Shown piece by piece: positions 31,756 to 39,907 of a stretch of 64,000 bases of DNA (position 1 is its first letter; every line of letters starts with the position of its first letter). The notes beneath the pieces were generated by a model. That model was not told the origin of the DNA, made no database searches, and saw nothing but the letters and a program-made list of their open reading frames with translations. Source of the stretch: UBA2100 sp964399345. Its GTDB lineage: Bacteria > Patescibacteriota > Minisyncoccia > Phycocordibacterales > UBA2100. Both the position numbers and the translations under genes were made by a program. The stretch is from assembly GCA_964399345.1 (NCBI GenBank), contig CAYNQE010000002.1, positions 30,893-94,892 of the forward strand, written 5' to 3'.

Positions 31756-33414
31756 TTATCTAATATCCACAATCCTTAGTTCAAAATTCACTCTTCCTGC
31801 AAAACGAGATAACTCTATCGTGCAAAATACATCACACTCTCCTCCTTCTTTTGGTTCTGTTGTAAAAGAATCATGCGTCTTAAAAAATGAGATCGCTCTA
31901 ACAGGCTGTCCATCCTTTTCTTTAGATATTTTCATCTCAAAGTGATTCTTTTCTTTACCAAATTGTGCAACTGAATTTATATAGGCTTTCTTACAAACGA
32001 AAATTGGCTTTGTGTTTCCAATTCCAAAAGGGGAAAGTTTCAAAAGAGCAGAATGCGTTTCTCTTATCTTGTACTGATCTAACTCGGCGTCTTCTTTAGC
32101 TAATTCTCTCTTAAATTCTCCGGCTATTTTCTTATACGACTTGTTTAAGGCTTTCTCCAGTGTGTGAATCTTGTCGTCTTCAACGGCAAAACCTCCTGCG
32201 TGTTCGTGACCTCCAAATTGTGACAGCGCATCTCCTGAACCTCTAAACATCTCGACAATATTTACTGAACTGTTACCGCGACAAGAGCCTTTTAATGAAC
32301 CTGTGCCGTCTCTACCCCATAGGCAGGCTGTTTTCTTATGAGTATCAACTAGAGAATTAGCAGCCAAACCCAAAAGAGATGGATTCCAATTTGGATTCCC
32401 TGCAACCAATACGTTTTCCTTTGAAGATTCTTTGAAACGCTCGTTAAGTCCTCGAACAATGCTTGCAACTTGCCCCTTTCTCTTGTTGTTCAACGACTCA
32501 AGCTCTCTTGCGAGTGCCGTTGCCTGCACGTCGTCGTGTGTGGTTAGTAGTTCAAACGCCTTTTCTGGGTCTCCCATACGACTCGCTGCATTAATCCTTG
32601 GCCCAATTGAAAACCCTATGTCATCTTCCGTTAGATACGGCTGTTTTAGTCCTAGCTTGCGCGCTAGTGCCCCTATCCCAGGTCTTCTAGATTTCCTTAA
32701 TACCCTGAGACCGTAATGTACAAGAACCCTGTTCTCTCCAACTAGTGGCATCATGTCCGCGACTGTCGCAATCGCCACCAAATCAAGAAGCCATTTCTCC
32801 CATCCAACAGGAATATCTTCCATCCACTTCTTTTTCTTCTTTCGAGCTTCAAGAAAAAGAGCCTGAGTTAATTTAAAGGCAACACCTGTTCCACAAAAAT
32901 CCTTAAACGGATATGTTTCACCTTCCTGTTGTGGGTTAATTACTGCAAGTGCTGTTGGCAACTTCTCAGAGGGTAGGTGGTGGTCCGTTATTATCAAATC
33001 CAACCCGACTCTCTTTGCATATTTTGCTGTATCGATGTCGGCTATTCCAACATCAACCGTTATTATCAAAGTTACTCCTTTTTTCTTTAATTTCTTAACG
33101 GCTTCTTTATGAAATCCGTAGCCTTCTTCATTGCGATGGGGAATATAGTTAGTGAAACTTTCGTGCCCAACCTTTTCAAAGACGTCGTGTAACAGAGCGC
33201 CACCCGGAATACCATCTGCATCGAAGTCACTATAGATAGCGATATGTTCCTTCTTGTCTATTGCTTTTATAATCCTCTTAACAGCCTTGTCCATATCTTT
33301 CAAAAGAAACGGATCATTCATGTGCTTATCGTAATCGGGACTTAAAAAGTTTTCTTTTTCCTCGTCGGTAACAACACCTCTTTGTTTTAAGAGTTCGTCT
33401 ATCAGTTCATTCAT
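31756..33414 (-). CDS. recJ: Single-stranded-DNA-specific exonuclease RecJ
   Basis: 5'-3' exonuclease for recombination and mismatch repair. The start MNELIDELLKQRGVVTDEEK gives 552 residues and avoids a long implausible extension. DHH motifs are SDFDADG, TVDVGI, DHHLP and, later, GRINAASRMGDPEKAFELL and GGHEHAGGFAV, which together make the catalytic core and DHHA1 domain. The C-terminal OB-like domain ends VNFELRIVDIR. The gene is divergent from the HIT gene, separated by 34 bp. Confidence 0.93.
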   Translation of the reverse strand: MNELIDELLKQRGVVTDEEKENFLSPDYDKHMNDPFLLKDMDKAVKRIIKAIDKKEHIAIYSDFDADGIPGGALLHDVFEKVGHESFTNYIPHRNEEGYGFHKEAVKKLKKKGVTLIITVDVGIADIDTAKYAKRVGLDLIITDHHLPSEKLPTALAVINPQQEGETYPFKDFCGTGVAFKLTQALFLEARKKKKKWMEDIPVGWEKWLLDLVAIATVADMMPLVGENRVLVHYGLRVLRKSRRPGIGALARKLGLKQPYLTEDDIGFSIGPRINAASRMGDPEKAFELLTTHDDVQATALARELESLNNKRKGQVASIVRGLNERFKESSKENVLVAGNPNWNPSLLGLAANSLVDTHKKTACLWGRDGTGSLKGSCRGNSSVNIVEMFRGSGDALSQFGGHEHAGGFAVEDDKIHTLEKALNKSYKKIAGEFKRELAKEDAELDQYKIRETHSALLKLSPFGIGNTKPIFVCKKAYINSVAQFGKEKNHFEMKISKEKDGQPVRAISFFKTHDSFTTEPKEGGECDVFCTIELSRFAGRVNFELRIVDIR

Positions 33415-33448
33415 TAGGAATGATTGTAGCATGCGATATACTGCCAGC

Positions 33449-33856
33449 ATGGATGACTGTATTTTTTGTAAAATAGTTAAAGGAGAAATTCCTTCATTTA
33501 AAATATATGAAGATGACGAAGTGTATTCTTTTCTAAGTATTGGTCCAGCTAACTTTGGGCACACTCTTGTTATACCTAAAAGACATTCAGAAAGTGCTCT
33601 GTCCATGACTCCCGATGAACTTGGAGAACTTTCAAAGAGAATTAATATTATCGCCAAAGGAGTTAAGGTAGGGTCTAGCGCTCAAGGAGTAAATATTTCT
33701 TTTAACTGCGGGAAAGCTGCCGGACAAGAAGTATTTCACACTCACGCTCATATAATTCCTCGCCTTGAAAACGACGAGCTAACAAACTGGCCTGAAAAAA
33801 CTTACGCCGAGGGTGAGGCCGAAGAATTTGCTAAAAAAATTAGAGAGAGCCTATAG
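33449..33856 (+). CDS. HIT-family nucleotide hydrolase
   Basis: A 135-residue protein starting MDDCIFCKIVKGEIPSFKIY with the CxxC zinc-like motif often found in this family. The histidine triad is HTHAHIIP near residues 98-105, and GHTLVIPKRH precedes it. HIT proteins cleave nucleotide phosphoramidates or dinucleoside polyphosphates; the physiological substrate cannot be read from sequence. Its 3' end overlaps the convergent pgk by 6 bp. Confidence 0.92.
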   Translation: MDDCIFCKIVKGEIPSFKIYEDDEVYSFLSIGPANFGHTLVIPKRHSESALSMTPDELGELSKRINIIAKGVKVGSSAQGVNISFNCGKAAGQEVFHTHAHIIPRLENDELTNWPEKTYAEGEAEEFAKKIRESL

Positions 33857-34948
33857 TGCATCTATACCCGGCAACGTCCCATTTTGTAAAAACTCCAACA
33901 TAGCACCTCCTCCGGTTGAGACAAAATCAAATTCACTTTCCAATCCTTCTTTTTGAATAACTGCCACGGTATCTCCTCCTCCAATTACAGTCTTGGCTCC
34001 ACTTTTTGCCATTGCTCGTGCGAGTGTGACGGTTGCGGCATCAAATCCTCTCTCGTACCAACCTAGCGGACCGTTCCAAAGTATGGTTTTGTAGCTACTT
34101 AAACTTTTTGAAACAATTTCAGTAGTTCCTGAGCCCATGTCTACTATCTTATCTCCGTCTTTAACTTCATTAATCGATACGCTCGCCACTACTCCATCAG
34201 TGCTTTCTATAAGTACGTCGATGACATCTTGTACTTGATGATTCTCAAGAATATTTTGCTCCACCTCTCCATCTTCCACTACTGATTTTCCAATATTAAA
34301 TCCTTTGGCTGCTAGAATTTCGTTTTGCAATGTTCCGCCAATGAAAATAGAGTCGTATATTTCCAAAAACTTAGCTACTAGTGGTTTTTTTGTGGCAAGC
34401 TTTGCACCACCTAAGATAAACAGTGCTGGGTGTTCTGGAGTGAGAGCATTTGAAAGAGTTTCTACTTCCTCCTTAAGAAGAAGTCCACCATAACTTTCCA
34501 TAAATTTTGGAATACCAATTACACTAGCGTGTTCTCGGTGACAAACCTCAAACGCGTCTTGAACAAAAACATCTGCCACTTCCGCAAAGTATTCGGAAAG
34601 CGAATCATGATTATGTGTTTCTCGATAATCTTGTCGTAAATTTTCCAAGAGAATAACGTCTCCGTTATTCATTTTTTCTACCTCTAATTCAGCTCTTCTT
34701 ACAAAGGAGAGTTTAATATGCTTTCCCATTTCAACAGAAACAGGGTGTAGTGTATCTCCTTTGTCTCTTCCAATATGTGAGATTACAACAACCTTTGCTC
34801 CTTGGTCACTTAAAAATTCTATAGTGGGTAGCGCTTTTCGTATACGAAAATCATTCTGCACTGCACCGTCCTGGACTGGTACATTTAAACCAGAGCGCAC
34901 CAACACCACTTTGCCTTCTAAATCATTTCTTTCGTCTATATATTTCAT
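33851..34948 (-). CDS. pgk: Phosphoglycerate kinase
   Basis: Glycolytic ATP-forming step from 1,3-bisphosphoglycerate. The 365-residue protein is shorter than the usual 390-400 and diverged at normally fixed sites: RSGLNVPV in place of RVDFNVP and SHIGRDKG in place of SHLGRPKG. Conserved parts include ENLRQDYRE, DAFEVCHREHAS, FILGGAKLATK, NGPLGWYE and VIGGGDTVAVI. It overlaps tpiA by 4 bp, so the two form an operon. Confidence 0.92.
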   Translation of the reverse strand: MKYIDERNDLEGKVVLVRSGLNVPVQDGAVQNDFRIRKALPTIEFLSDQGAKVVVISHIGRDKGDTLHPVSVEMGKHIKLSFVRRAELEVEKMNNGDVILLENLRQDYRETHNHDSLSEYFAEVADVFVQDAFEVCHREHASVIGIPKFMESYGGLLLKEEVETLSNALTPEHPALFILGGAKLATKKPLVAKFLEIYDSIFIGGTLQNEILAAKGFNIGKSVVEDGEVEQNILENHQVQDVIDVLIESTDGVVASVSINEVKDGDKIVDMGSGTTEIVSKSLSSYKTILWNGPLGWYERGFDAATVTLARAMAKSGAKTVIGGGDTVAVIQKEGLESEFDFVSTGGGAMLEFLQNGTLPGIDAL

Positions 34949-35697
34949 GCGCTTGAAGCAGCCCTAATAATAACTTCAAGTTTTTTAGGATCTAGGCTTG
35001 CTCTGCCAACTAAGACTCCGTCTAATCCGGGAACAGCGAGTATTTCAAAGGCGTTTTCATCATTAACAGAACCACCGTAGACTATACTTATATCTTTCAT
35101 TGCCTTGGAACCATATTCGTCAGCAACAGTCTTACGAACAAGCAGAACCATTTGGTGAACCTCATTAGCATTAGGTGCCTCCGGCGCGCCAATTGCCCAA
35201 ATTGGCTCATAGGCTATCACTACGTTCTTAAACTTCCCTTCAGGAACCTGATCAAGTGCTGTATTTATCTGCCTTCTTACATTTACAATGTACTCACCTG
35301 CAGCATCCCTTTCTCCCTCGCCAACTGCAATAATTACATCAAGTCTTGCACCGAGTGCTATTTCCACTTTGTCGCGAACAAGCTCATCACTCTCGCCAAG
35401 TGCGCGGCGTTCAGCGTGACCTAAGATAACCTGAGTTGCTCCCGCCGACTTTACTTGATAGGCCGAGGTGTCTCCGGTGTGAGAGCCTTCAATTTCTTTT
35501 GAAATGTTTTGTGCTGCGAACTCTATTCGCGTTCCTTTATATCTTTTAGAAAGTTCTTGTAAAAACGGCATCGGAGGTGCAATGACAAGCTCAACTCCGC
35601 GGGTAGAAGTTAGTAATTTCTTACTTACGTCGAAAAGTTTCTTGGCTTCAACAAAGTCTCTAGGGTTCATCTTCCAATTACAGATAACGGATTTCAT
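34945..35697 (-). CDS. tpiA: Triosephosphate isomerase
   Basis: Interconverts dihydroxyacetone phosphate and glyceraldehyde-3-phosphate. The 250-residue protein opens MKSVICNWKMNPRDFVEAKK (substrate-binding Asn-Lys), has LGHAERR (catalytic His), VIAYEPIWAIGAPEAPNANE (catalytic Glu) and YGGSVNDENAFEI, LDGVLVGRASLDP. It leads the tpiA-pgk operon. A terminator hairpin stands just upstream. Confidence 0.95.
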   Translation of the reverse strand: MKSVICNWKMNPRDFVEAKKLFDVSKKLLTSTRGVELVIAPPMPFLQELSKRYKGTRIEFAAQNISKEIEGSHTGDTSAYQVKSAGATQVILGHAERRALGESDELVRDKVEIALGARLDVIIAVGEGERDAAGEYIVNVRRQINTALDQVPEGKFKNVVIAYEPIWAIGAPEAPNANEVHQMVLLVRKTVADEYGSKAMKDISIVYGGSVNDENAFEILAVPGLDGVLVGRASLDPKKLEVIIRAASSA

Positions 35698-35719
35698 TTT
35701 GACAGTATATATCAAAACG

Positions 35720-35737
35720 CCGGCAAATGAATGCCGG
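35720..35737 (-). terminator. Hairpin between orphan gene and tpiA
   Basis: CCGGCA / TGCCGG with a 6-nt loop, followed on the minus strand by CGTTTTG, just after the stop of the gene at 35753-36172. Confidence 0.6.
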
Positions 35738-35752
35738 AGTTAAAAATGTACT

Positions 35753-36172
35753 TCAACTTAAAGCGTGGTCCAAGCACGCGTGTAAAAAAGCGCGGGAAAA
35801 TTGCAATGCCTCTTCCTCCTCAACTCCTATATTGTCCAGAACTTTCTGTACACGCGGCAACAAAGCATAATTCACCTCAAGCCCTTCGCGGACATTCACT
35901 GCGACAAGTAGCCGCCATACAAAGTCGGTAAAGTTTGCAGAATTCCAGAGTGCTTTTTTTGTAACGTCTTCGAAAGAACATCCTCTGAAGGCGTACTCAA
36001 CGGTGCCTCCAATGTACTTTTCAACGTCTTCCTCTGGAAACTTGTCTTGTTTTGGCATAAGCTCTTGAACAATCCATGGTAATTCAGATGGAGCACTAGG
36101 GCCAATTGCGCTCAAATTATATGCAAGAAGCTTCAGGGCCAAGACTTGGCGTAGTCTTTTATGACTACTCAT
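35753..36172 (-). CDS. Orphan soluble protein with Shine-Dalgarno
   Basis: A 139-residue, mostly helical protein opening MSSHKRLRQVLALKLLAYNL and ending AFLHACLDHALS. GAAAGGATAGACA before the ATG is a good ribosome-binding site, and TTGTCG-17 bp-TATTCT about 70 bp upstream is a candidate promoter. A terminator follows. Its G+C is higher than that of tpiA-pgk. No family recognised. Confidence 0.68.
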   Translation of the reverse strand: MSSHKRLRQVLALKLLAYNLSAIGPSAPSELPWIVQELMPKQDKFPEEDVEKYIGGTVEYAFRGCSFEDVTKKALWNSANFTDFVWRLLVAVNVREGLEVNYALLPRVQKVLDNIGVEEEEALQFSRAFLHACLDHALS

Positions 36173-36257
36173 TGTCTATCCTTTCTTCAACAGCCAATTT
36201 TAATCGAGAATATCCCCGAACTGCTGCCGCGACAATACAATAAATTCTTTCGTATGT

Positions 36258-37658
36258 CTATAGTTCCTGCCAAAGAATGTACCTCGGTGTCGTTGTACTT
36301 GATGGAGTAAATGGTGGTGGGTTAGTGGTTTGTAGTCTGTCGTATGAGTTATCGCGGTTAGAATATCCTGAACAAAACACTCCGGAGCAACTCCAACTGG
36401 TTCCAACACGCTCTTTGGAAACAATTGATCCTCGCATTGTTAGCTGGCTCTTCGTATCGCCTGAATAATATGGTCGTCCGAAGCGATCACCTTGTGCGAC
36501 AAAGATCCCCTTCAAAGAAAGATCATCTGGTGACTGCGGTGGAATATATATTCCGTTTTCACTTATTATTGTAAGTCCATCTGCTCCATCTTGAGTTGAA
36601 TAGTCTATGTCATCTTTAAGAATTACGTCAGGATCGTAGTTGTTTATAGTGTCGGCAACAACTACAGTAACCTTTCCATTAACGACTCCCTCAATCCAAA
36701 CTTTGTCCTCAACGAAGATAACGGAACAATCAGAAGGAATTGTCCTTCTTTCTATAAATATCTCTGAGCTTATAATATGGAAATCTGGAGTCCACCCTAT
36801 TCCGCTTAAATACCCCCAATATCCACCAGTGTTTGTTACTTGGTATACATCAACCGTTCCGTCGGTGTTGAATATTAGATGGTACCCGTCAACTGCTGTG
36901 TTGTAGCCGCTGTAATTAATCTCTGTTGAACCATAAGGTGCTAAATATACACCACTTGTTTGTGCATGAGTTTTTAAAACCGAAAAATCTGCTGTCATGT
37001 CATCAAAATCTATTTCAGAAGACGGATACTGCCACAGCGTACTACCACTTCCTGCCCCAAAGACTCCGCTTTGCGTTTGGCTAGGAGAGCAGCCAAAGGA
37101 CGATGTACATGTCCATGTTGAAACCGCGCTTGTAACTATCGAGTTATTAGTTCCATCCATTCGTATCCCTCCATTTGAGTGATACGGACCAGTAATATCT
37201 CGGTCAGACCCAGCCCACACGTCGTCTCCAATGATGTATGCATATTCTGCAACACTTGGTTTTGCGTGTCTTCCATAAACAGTACGTTTAAACCTAGTAT
37301 CCAGATCAACTTCTCCAGTTGAAGTTACGTCTATTGATTGTAACTGCCCACAAGCCATATTTCCTGTTATATCTAGCGAATATGAACCTATATCTCCAAC
37401 TTCAGGATCGCTGTATGTGTGTACATACGGACCAGATCCTCCCGTTCCATCTTGAATATCAGTTGGGTAGTGAGTTAAAAACCAATGATAGTATTCGAGA
37501 CCACCTTCTGCTATTCCTAACGCTTCTTCTCGAATCTCCTTTGCAGCCCCTAAGTTAGCCTGACTAAAAATGAAACTCATTAAAGCTGAAACGGAAAGCC
37601 CAAACACTCCGGCAAAAACTAAAATCAATACTATTGTTATTCCTCGTTGTTTTCTCAT
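36258..37658 (-). CDS. PilX-like type IV pilus assembly / surface protein
   Basis: A 466-residue protein with a single N-terminal hydrophobic helix (ITIVLILVFAGVFGLSVSAL) after MRKQRG, then EGGLEYYHWFLTHYPTDIQD, as in PilX-type minor pilin-associated proteins. The large extracellular part holds several cysteine pairs and beta-rich repeats. It ends PRYILWQEL. It overlaps the next upstream pilin gene by 4 bp and is the last gene of the pilus operon. Confidence 0.75.
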   Translation of the reverse strand: MRKQRGITIVLILVFAGVFGLSVSALMSFIFSQANLGAAKEIREEALGIAEGGLEYYHWFLTHYPTDIQDGTGGSGPYVHTYSDPEVGDIGSYSLDITGNMACGQLQSIDVTSTGEVDLDTRFKRTVYGRHAKPSVAEYAYIIGDDVWAGSDRDITGPYHSNGGIRMDGTNNSIVTSAVSTWTCTSSFGCSPSQTQSGVFGAGSGSTLWQYPSSEIDFDDMTADFSVLKTHAQTSGVYLAPYGSTEINYSGYNTAVDGYHLIFNTDGTVDVYQVTNTGGYWGYLSGIGWTPDFHIISSEIFIERRTIPSDCSVIFVEDKVWIEGVVNGKVTVVVADTINNYDPDVILKDDIDYSTQDGADGLTIISENGIYIPPQSPDDLSLKGIFVAQGDRFGRPYYSGDTKSQLTMRGSIVSKERVGTSWSCSGVFCSGYSNRDNSYDRLQTTNPPPFTPSSTTTPRYILWQEL

Positions 37659-38233
37659 TTTATATTTCTTAAGGCAGCACTATTTCGTATTTCAAAGTCT
37701 TCGGGAGCACGTTCTGGATGCAAATTCACGACTAAACGTACTGTTACAAATGCCAACTCGTCTACTTCTGTATAGTCACTCATTAGTACTCCCCCTTTAT
37801 CGTAAAACGAAAACAAGGGTGTGGATATGGCTTCGTTACGAACATTATCGGAGATTATATTAACGACCTCAGTTGCCGAATATACTGGCGGGTCTCCAGA
37901 GGATTCTATAATACCCTTCTTTAGATCAGTGCCATCTAAAAAATATCTCAATCTCTCTATCTTTCCATCATTATCGTAATCACTAAAAAAAGTAACACTG
38001 CTAGTTGCCATTGCTTCAATCGGATACGCTCCGTCGTCGGCGTAAGAAGTTTCTCTTAAATCCTTAACTATACTCTCAGTTCCTTGTCTAGCACTTCTTG
38101 TGGCGTCGGCTTGTTCAAAGGCAAATCTCTGCCCTCGGTAAACAAACCGCAGAGAGCTAACTATCGCCATAACTATCAGAGTAAAGACCGCGATCAGAAC
38201 CAGTGTTTCAATTAGAGATACTCCTCTTTTCAT
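37655..38233 (-). CDS. Prepilin-type minor pilin (PilW-like)
   Basis: A 192-residue prepilin. The start MKRGVSLIETLVLIAVFTLI provides the short basic leader, the G|x cleavage site and the E5 residue of type IV prepilins, followed by a hydrophobic helix. LRFVYRGQRFAFEQADATRS and DLRETSYADDGAYPIEAMAT are PilW-like. It overlaps both pilin neighbours by 4 bp. Confidence 0.82.
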   Translation of the reverse strand: MKRGVSLIETLVLIAVFTLIVMAIVSSLRFVYRGQRFAFEQADATRSARQGTESIVKDLRETSYADDGAYPIEAMATSSVTFFSDYDNDGKIERLRYFLDGTDLKKGIIESSGDPPVYSATEVVNIISDNVRNEAISTPLFSFYDKGGVLMSDYTEVDELAFVTVRLVVNLHPERAPEDFEIRNSAALRNIK

Positions 38234-38676
38234 GATTCTACTCCAAGCGGGGTTATGTCGCTTACTATTACTGTATCTCGTGGTCCAGTTTGTCCAACCC
38301 AAGAGACCTCAACCTTCACTCTTTTGTAGTCATCCACAACTCCGTTTGAGTCCGATCCACCTGTTCCGTCTTTAGGATCATCTACATATACTATATGCGT
38401 GCGTCTTGTGTATGAAACACCATTTAATTCTAATATTTCACTAATCTCTAAAGAGCCAGAAGGGTCTCCTCCTACTGTTCCAATATTTGAATAATCTAGG
38501 CTGCGAATATACTCCATTCTCTCAACCGAAAGAGCGAGCGCCCCTGTTCTAGATTTATTATCCGTGGCAAGACGAGTTCCAAGTTGTAAAACTCCAAAAA
38601 ATCCCACAAAGATTAGTGTAAGAAGTGCAGTTCCTACTACAACTTCAATTAAACCTATTCCTCGAGAATACTTCAT
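38230..38676 (-). CDS. Prepilin-type minor pilin (PilV-like)
   Basis: A 148-residue prepilin starting MKYSRGIGLIEVVVGTALLT, with the G-x-x-L-I-E cleavage region and hydrophobic helix. ALALSVERMEYIRSLDYSNI matches the region after the helix in PilV/GspI-type minor pilins. It lies 20 bp after pilC and overlaps the next pilin by 4 bp. Confidence 0.82.
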   Translation of the reverse strand: MKYSRGIGLIEVVVGTALLTLIFVGFFGVLQLGTRLATDNKSRTGALALSVERMEYIRSLDYSNIGTVGGDPSGSLEISEILELNGVSYTRRTHIVYVDDPKDGTGGSDSNGVVDDYKRVKVEVSWVGQTGPRDTVIVSDITPLGVES

Positions 38677-38696
38677 ATATACATTGTAGCACTGAG

Positions 38697-39905
38697 TTAG
38701 AACGCTTCCGAAAGTGAGTAGATAGGACCAACCATAGCAATTGCAAAGAACCCAACAGATGCACCGATTATAAGCATAAGGAAGGGCTCAATAATTGTAG
38801 ACATATCTTTGGTCTTCTGAGAAACTTCTCCTTCGTAAAAGTCAGCAACACGCAGCAGCATCTCTCCCAAGGCTCCCGTTTCCTCTCCTACTGCGATCAT
38901 CTCTCCCATTAATGGTGGATAGAGATGTTCGTTTTCCATAAACACCTTGGAAAGTGACTCTCCTTTTTGAACTCTTGTTTCTGCAATTTTCAAAATGTCT
39001 TTGTGGTAATGGTTCTGCACAACCTCTCCTGTAATTTTTAGTGCGGTTACAATATCAACGCCTGCTTTTAGTAATGACGCAAAAGTTCTTGCTGTTCTTG
39101 CTGAATTTATCTCCTTTACTAGATCAGATATTAAAGGAGTGTGGAGAAGCATCTTATCTCTTCCACGCTGACCTGGTTCTGTGCGCAATATTGAATATAC
39201 TGAAGCCAAAAATAATGCAAAAAGTACAACAGCAGCAGCAGTGTTTTCAACCAAGAAATCACTGAGTCCAATTATCGCCTGAGTTGAAGACGGAAGTTCA
39301 GCACCGAGCTCTTTAAAGGTCTTTGAAAGAGTAGGTACCACCTTTGTCATCATTAAAAATCCAATTCCAATTATCGCCACTATAATAATAGTAGGATAAA
39401 TTAACGCTCCCTTAATCTTTTTCTTAAGTTGATATGATTGTTCTAATTGTTCGGCAACACTAGTTAATGCTTCGTTAAGTGTTCCGGATTCCTCCCCTGC
39501 ACGAACCATTGCGGCAAAAAGTTTTGAAAACACTCCAGGAAACTTTGCTAATGACTCATGGAAGGTTCCACCTTTTTGAATATCTCCTCTAATTTCAAGT
39601 ATTATTCCTTTTAGTCTGGGGTTCTTTGCTTGTCGCTCAACAACTGAGAGTGCTCGAGAAATTGGCAACCCTGCGCCCAGCATGGCAGCGAGATTAGAGG
39701 CCAGAACAATTTTGTCGTGTTCTTTTACAGTTGATAGCCTAGTGTTCCAATACCGTAGACTCCATTTCTTTTTTGAATCAGAGCTTACTGAAATTATTAC
39801 ACCACCCTCGGCTCTTACCTGCTTATATACTTCAAAGCGATCACTCGCCTCCATTGTCCCAGAGTATGTTTGGTTATCGCGTTCTGCTTTATATGAAAAC
39901 TTCAT
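38697..39905 (-). CDS. pilC: Type IV pilus inner-membrane platform protein PilC
   Basis: Polytopic protein that couples the motor ATPase to pilin assembly. The 402-residue protein has two type II secretion F domains: LAAMLGAGLPISRALSVVER in the first and RTFASLLKAGVDIVTALKIT in the second, each followed by KGGTF/ALAK-type and MMTKVVPTL, MLRVADFYEGEV segments. Three transmembrane helices are evident, including the C-terminal one (FLMLIIGASVGFFAIAMVGP). It lies 2 bp after pilB. Confidence 0.92.
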   Translation of the reverse strand: MKFSYKAERDNQTYSGTMEASDRFEVYKQVRAEGGVIISVSSDSKKKWSLRYWNTRLSTVKEHDKIVLASNLAAMLGAGLPISRALSVVERQAKNPRLKGIILEIRGDIQKGGTFHESLAKFPGVFSKLFAAMVRAGEESGTLNEALTSVAEQLEQSYQLKKKIKGALIYPTIIIVAIIGIGFLMMTKVVPTLSKTFKELGAELPSSTQAIIGLSDFLVENTAAAVVLFALFLASVYSILRTEPGQRGRDKMLLHTPLISDLVKEINSARTARTFASLLKAGVDIVTALKITGEVVQNHYHKDILKIAETRVQKGESLSKVFMENEHLYPPLMGEMIAVGEETGALGEMLLRVADFYEGEVSQKTKDMSTIIEPFLMLIIGASVGFFAIAMVGPIYSLSEAF

Positions 39906-39907
39906 AA

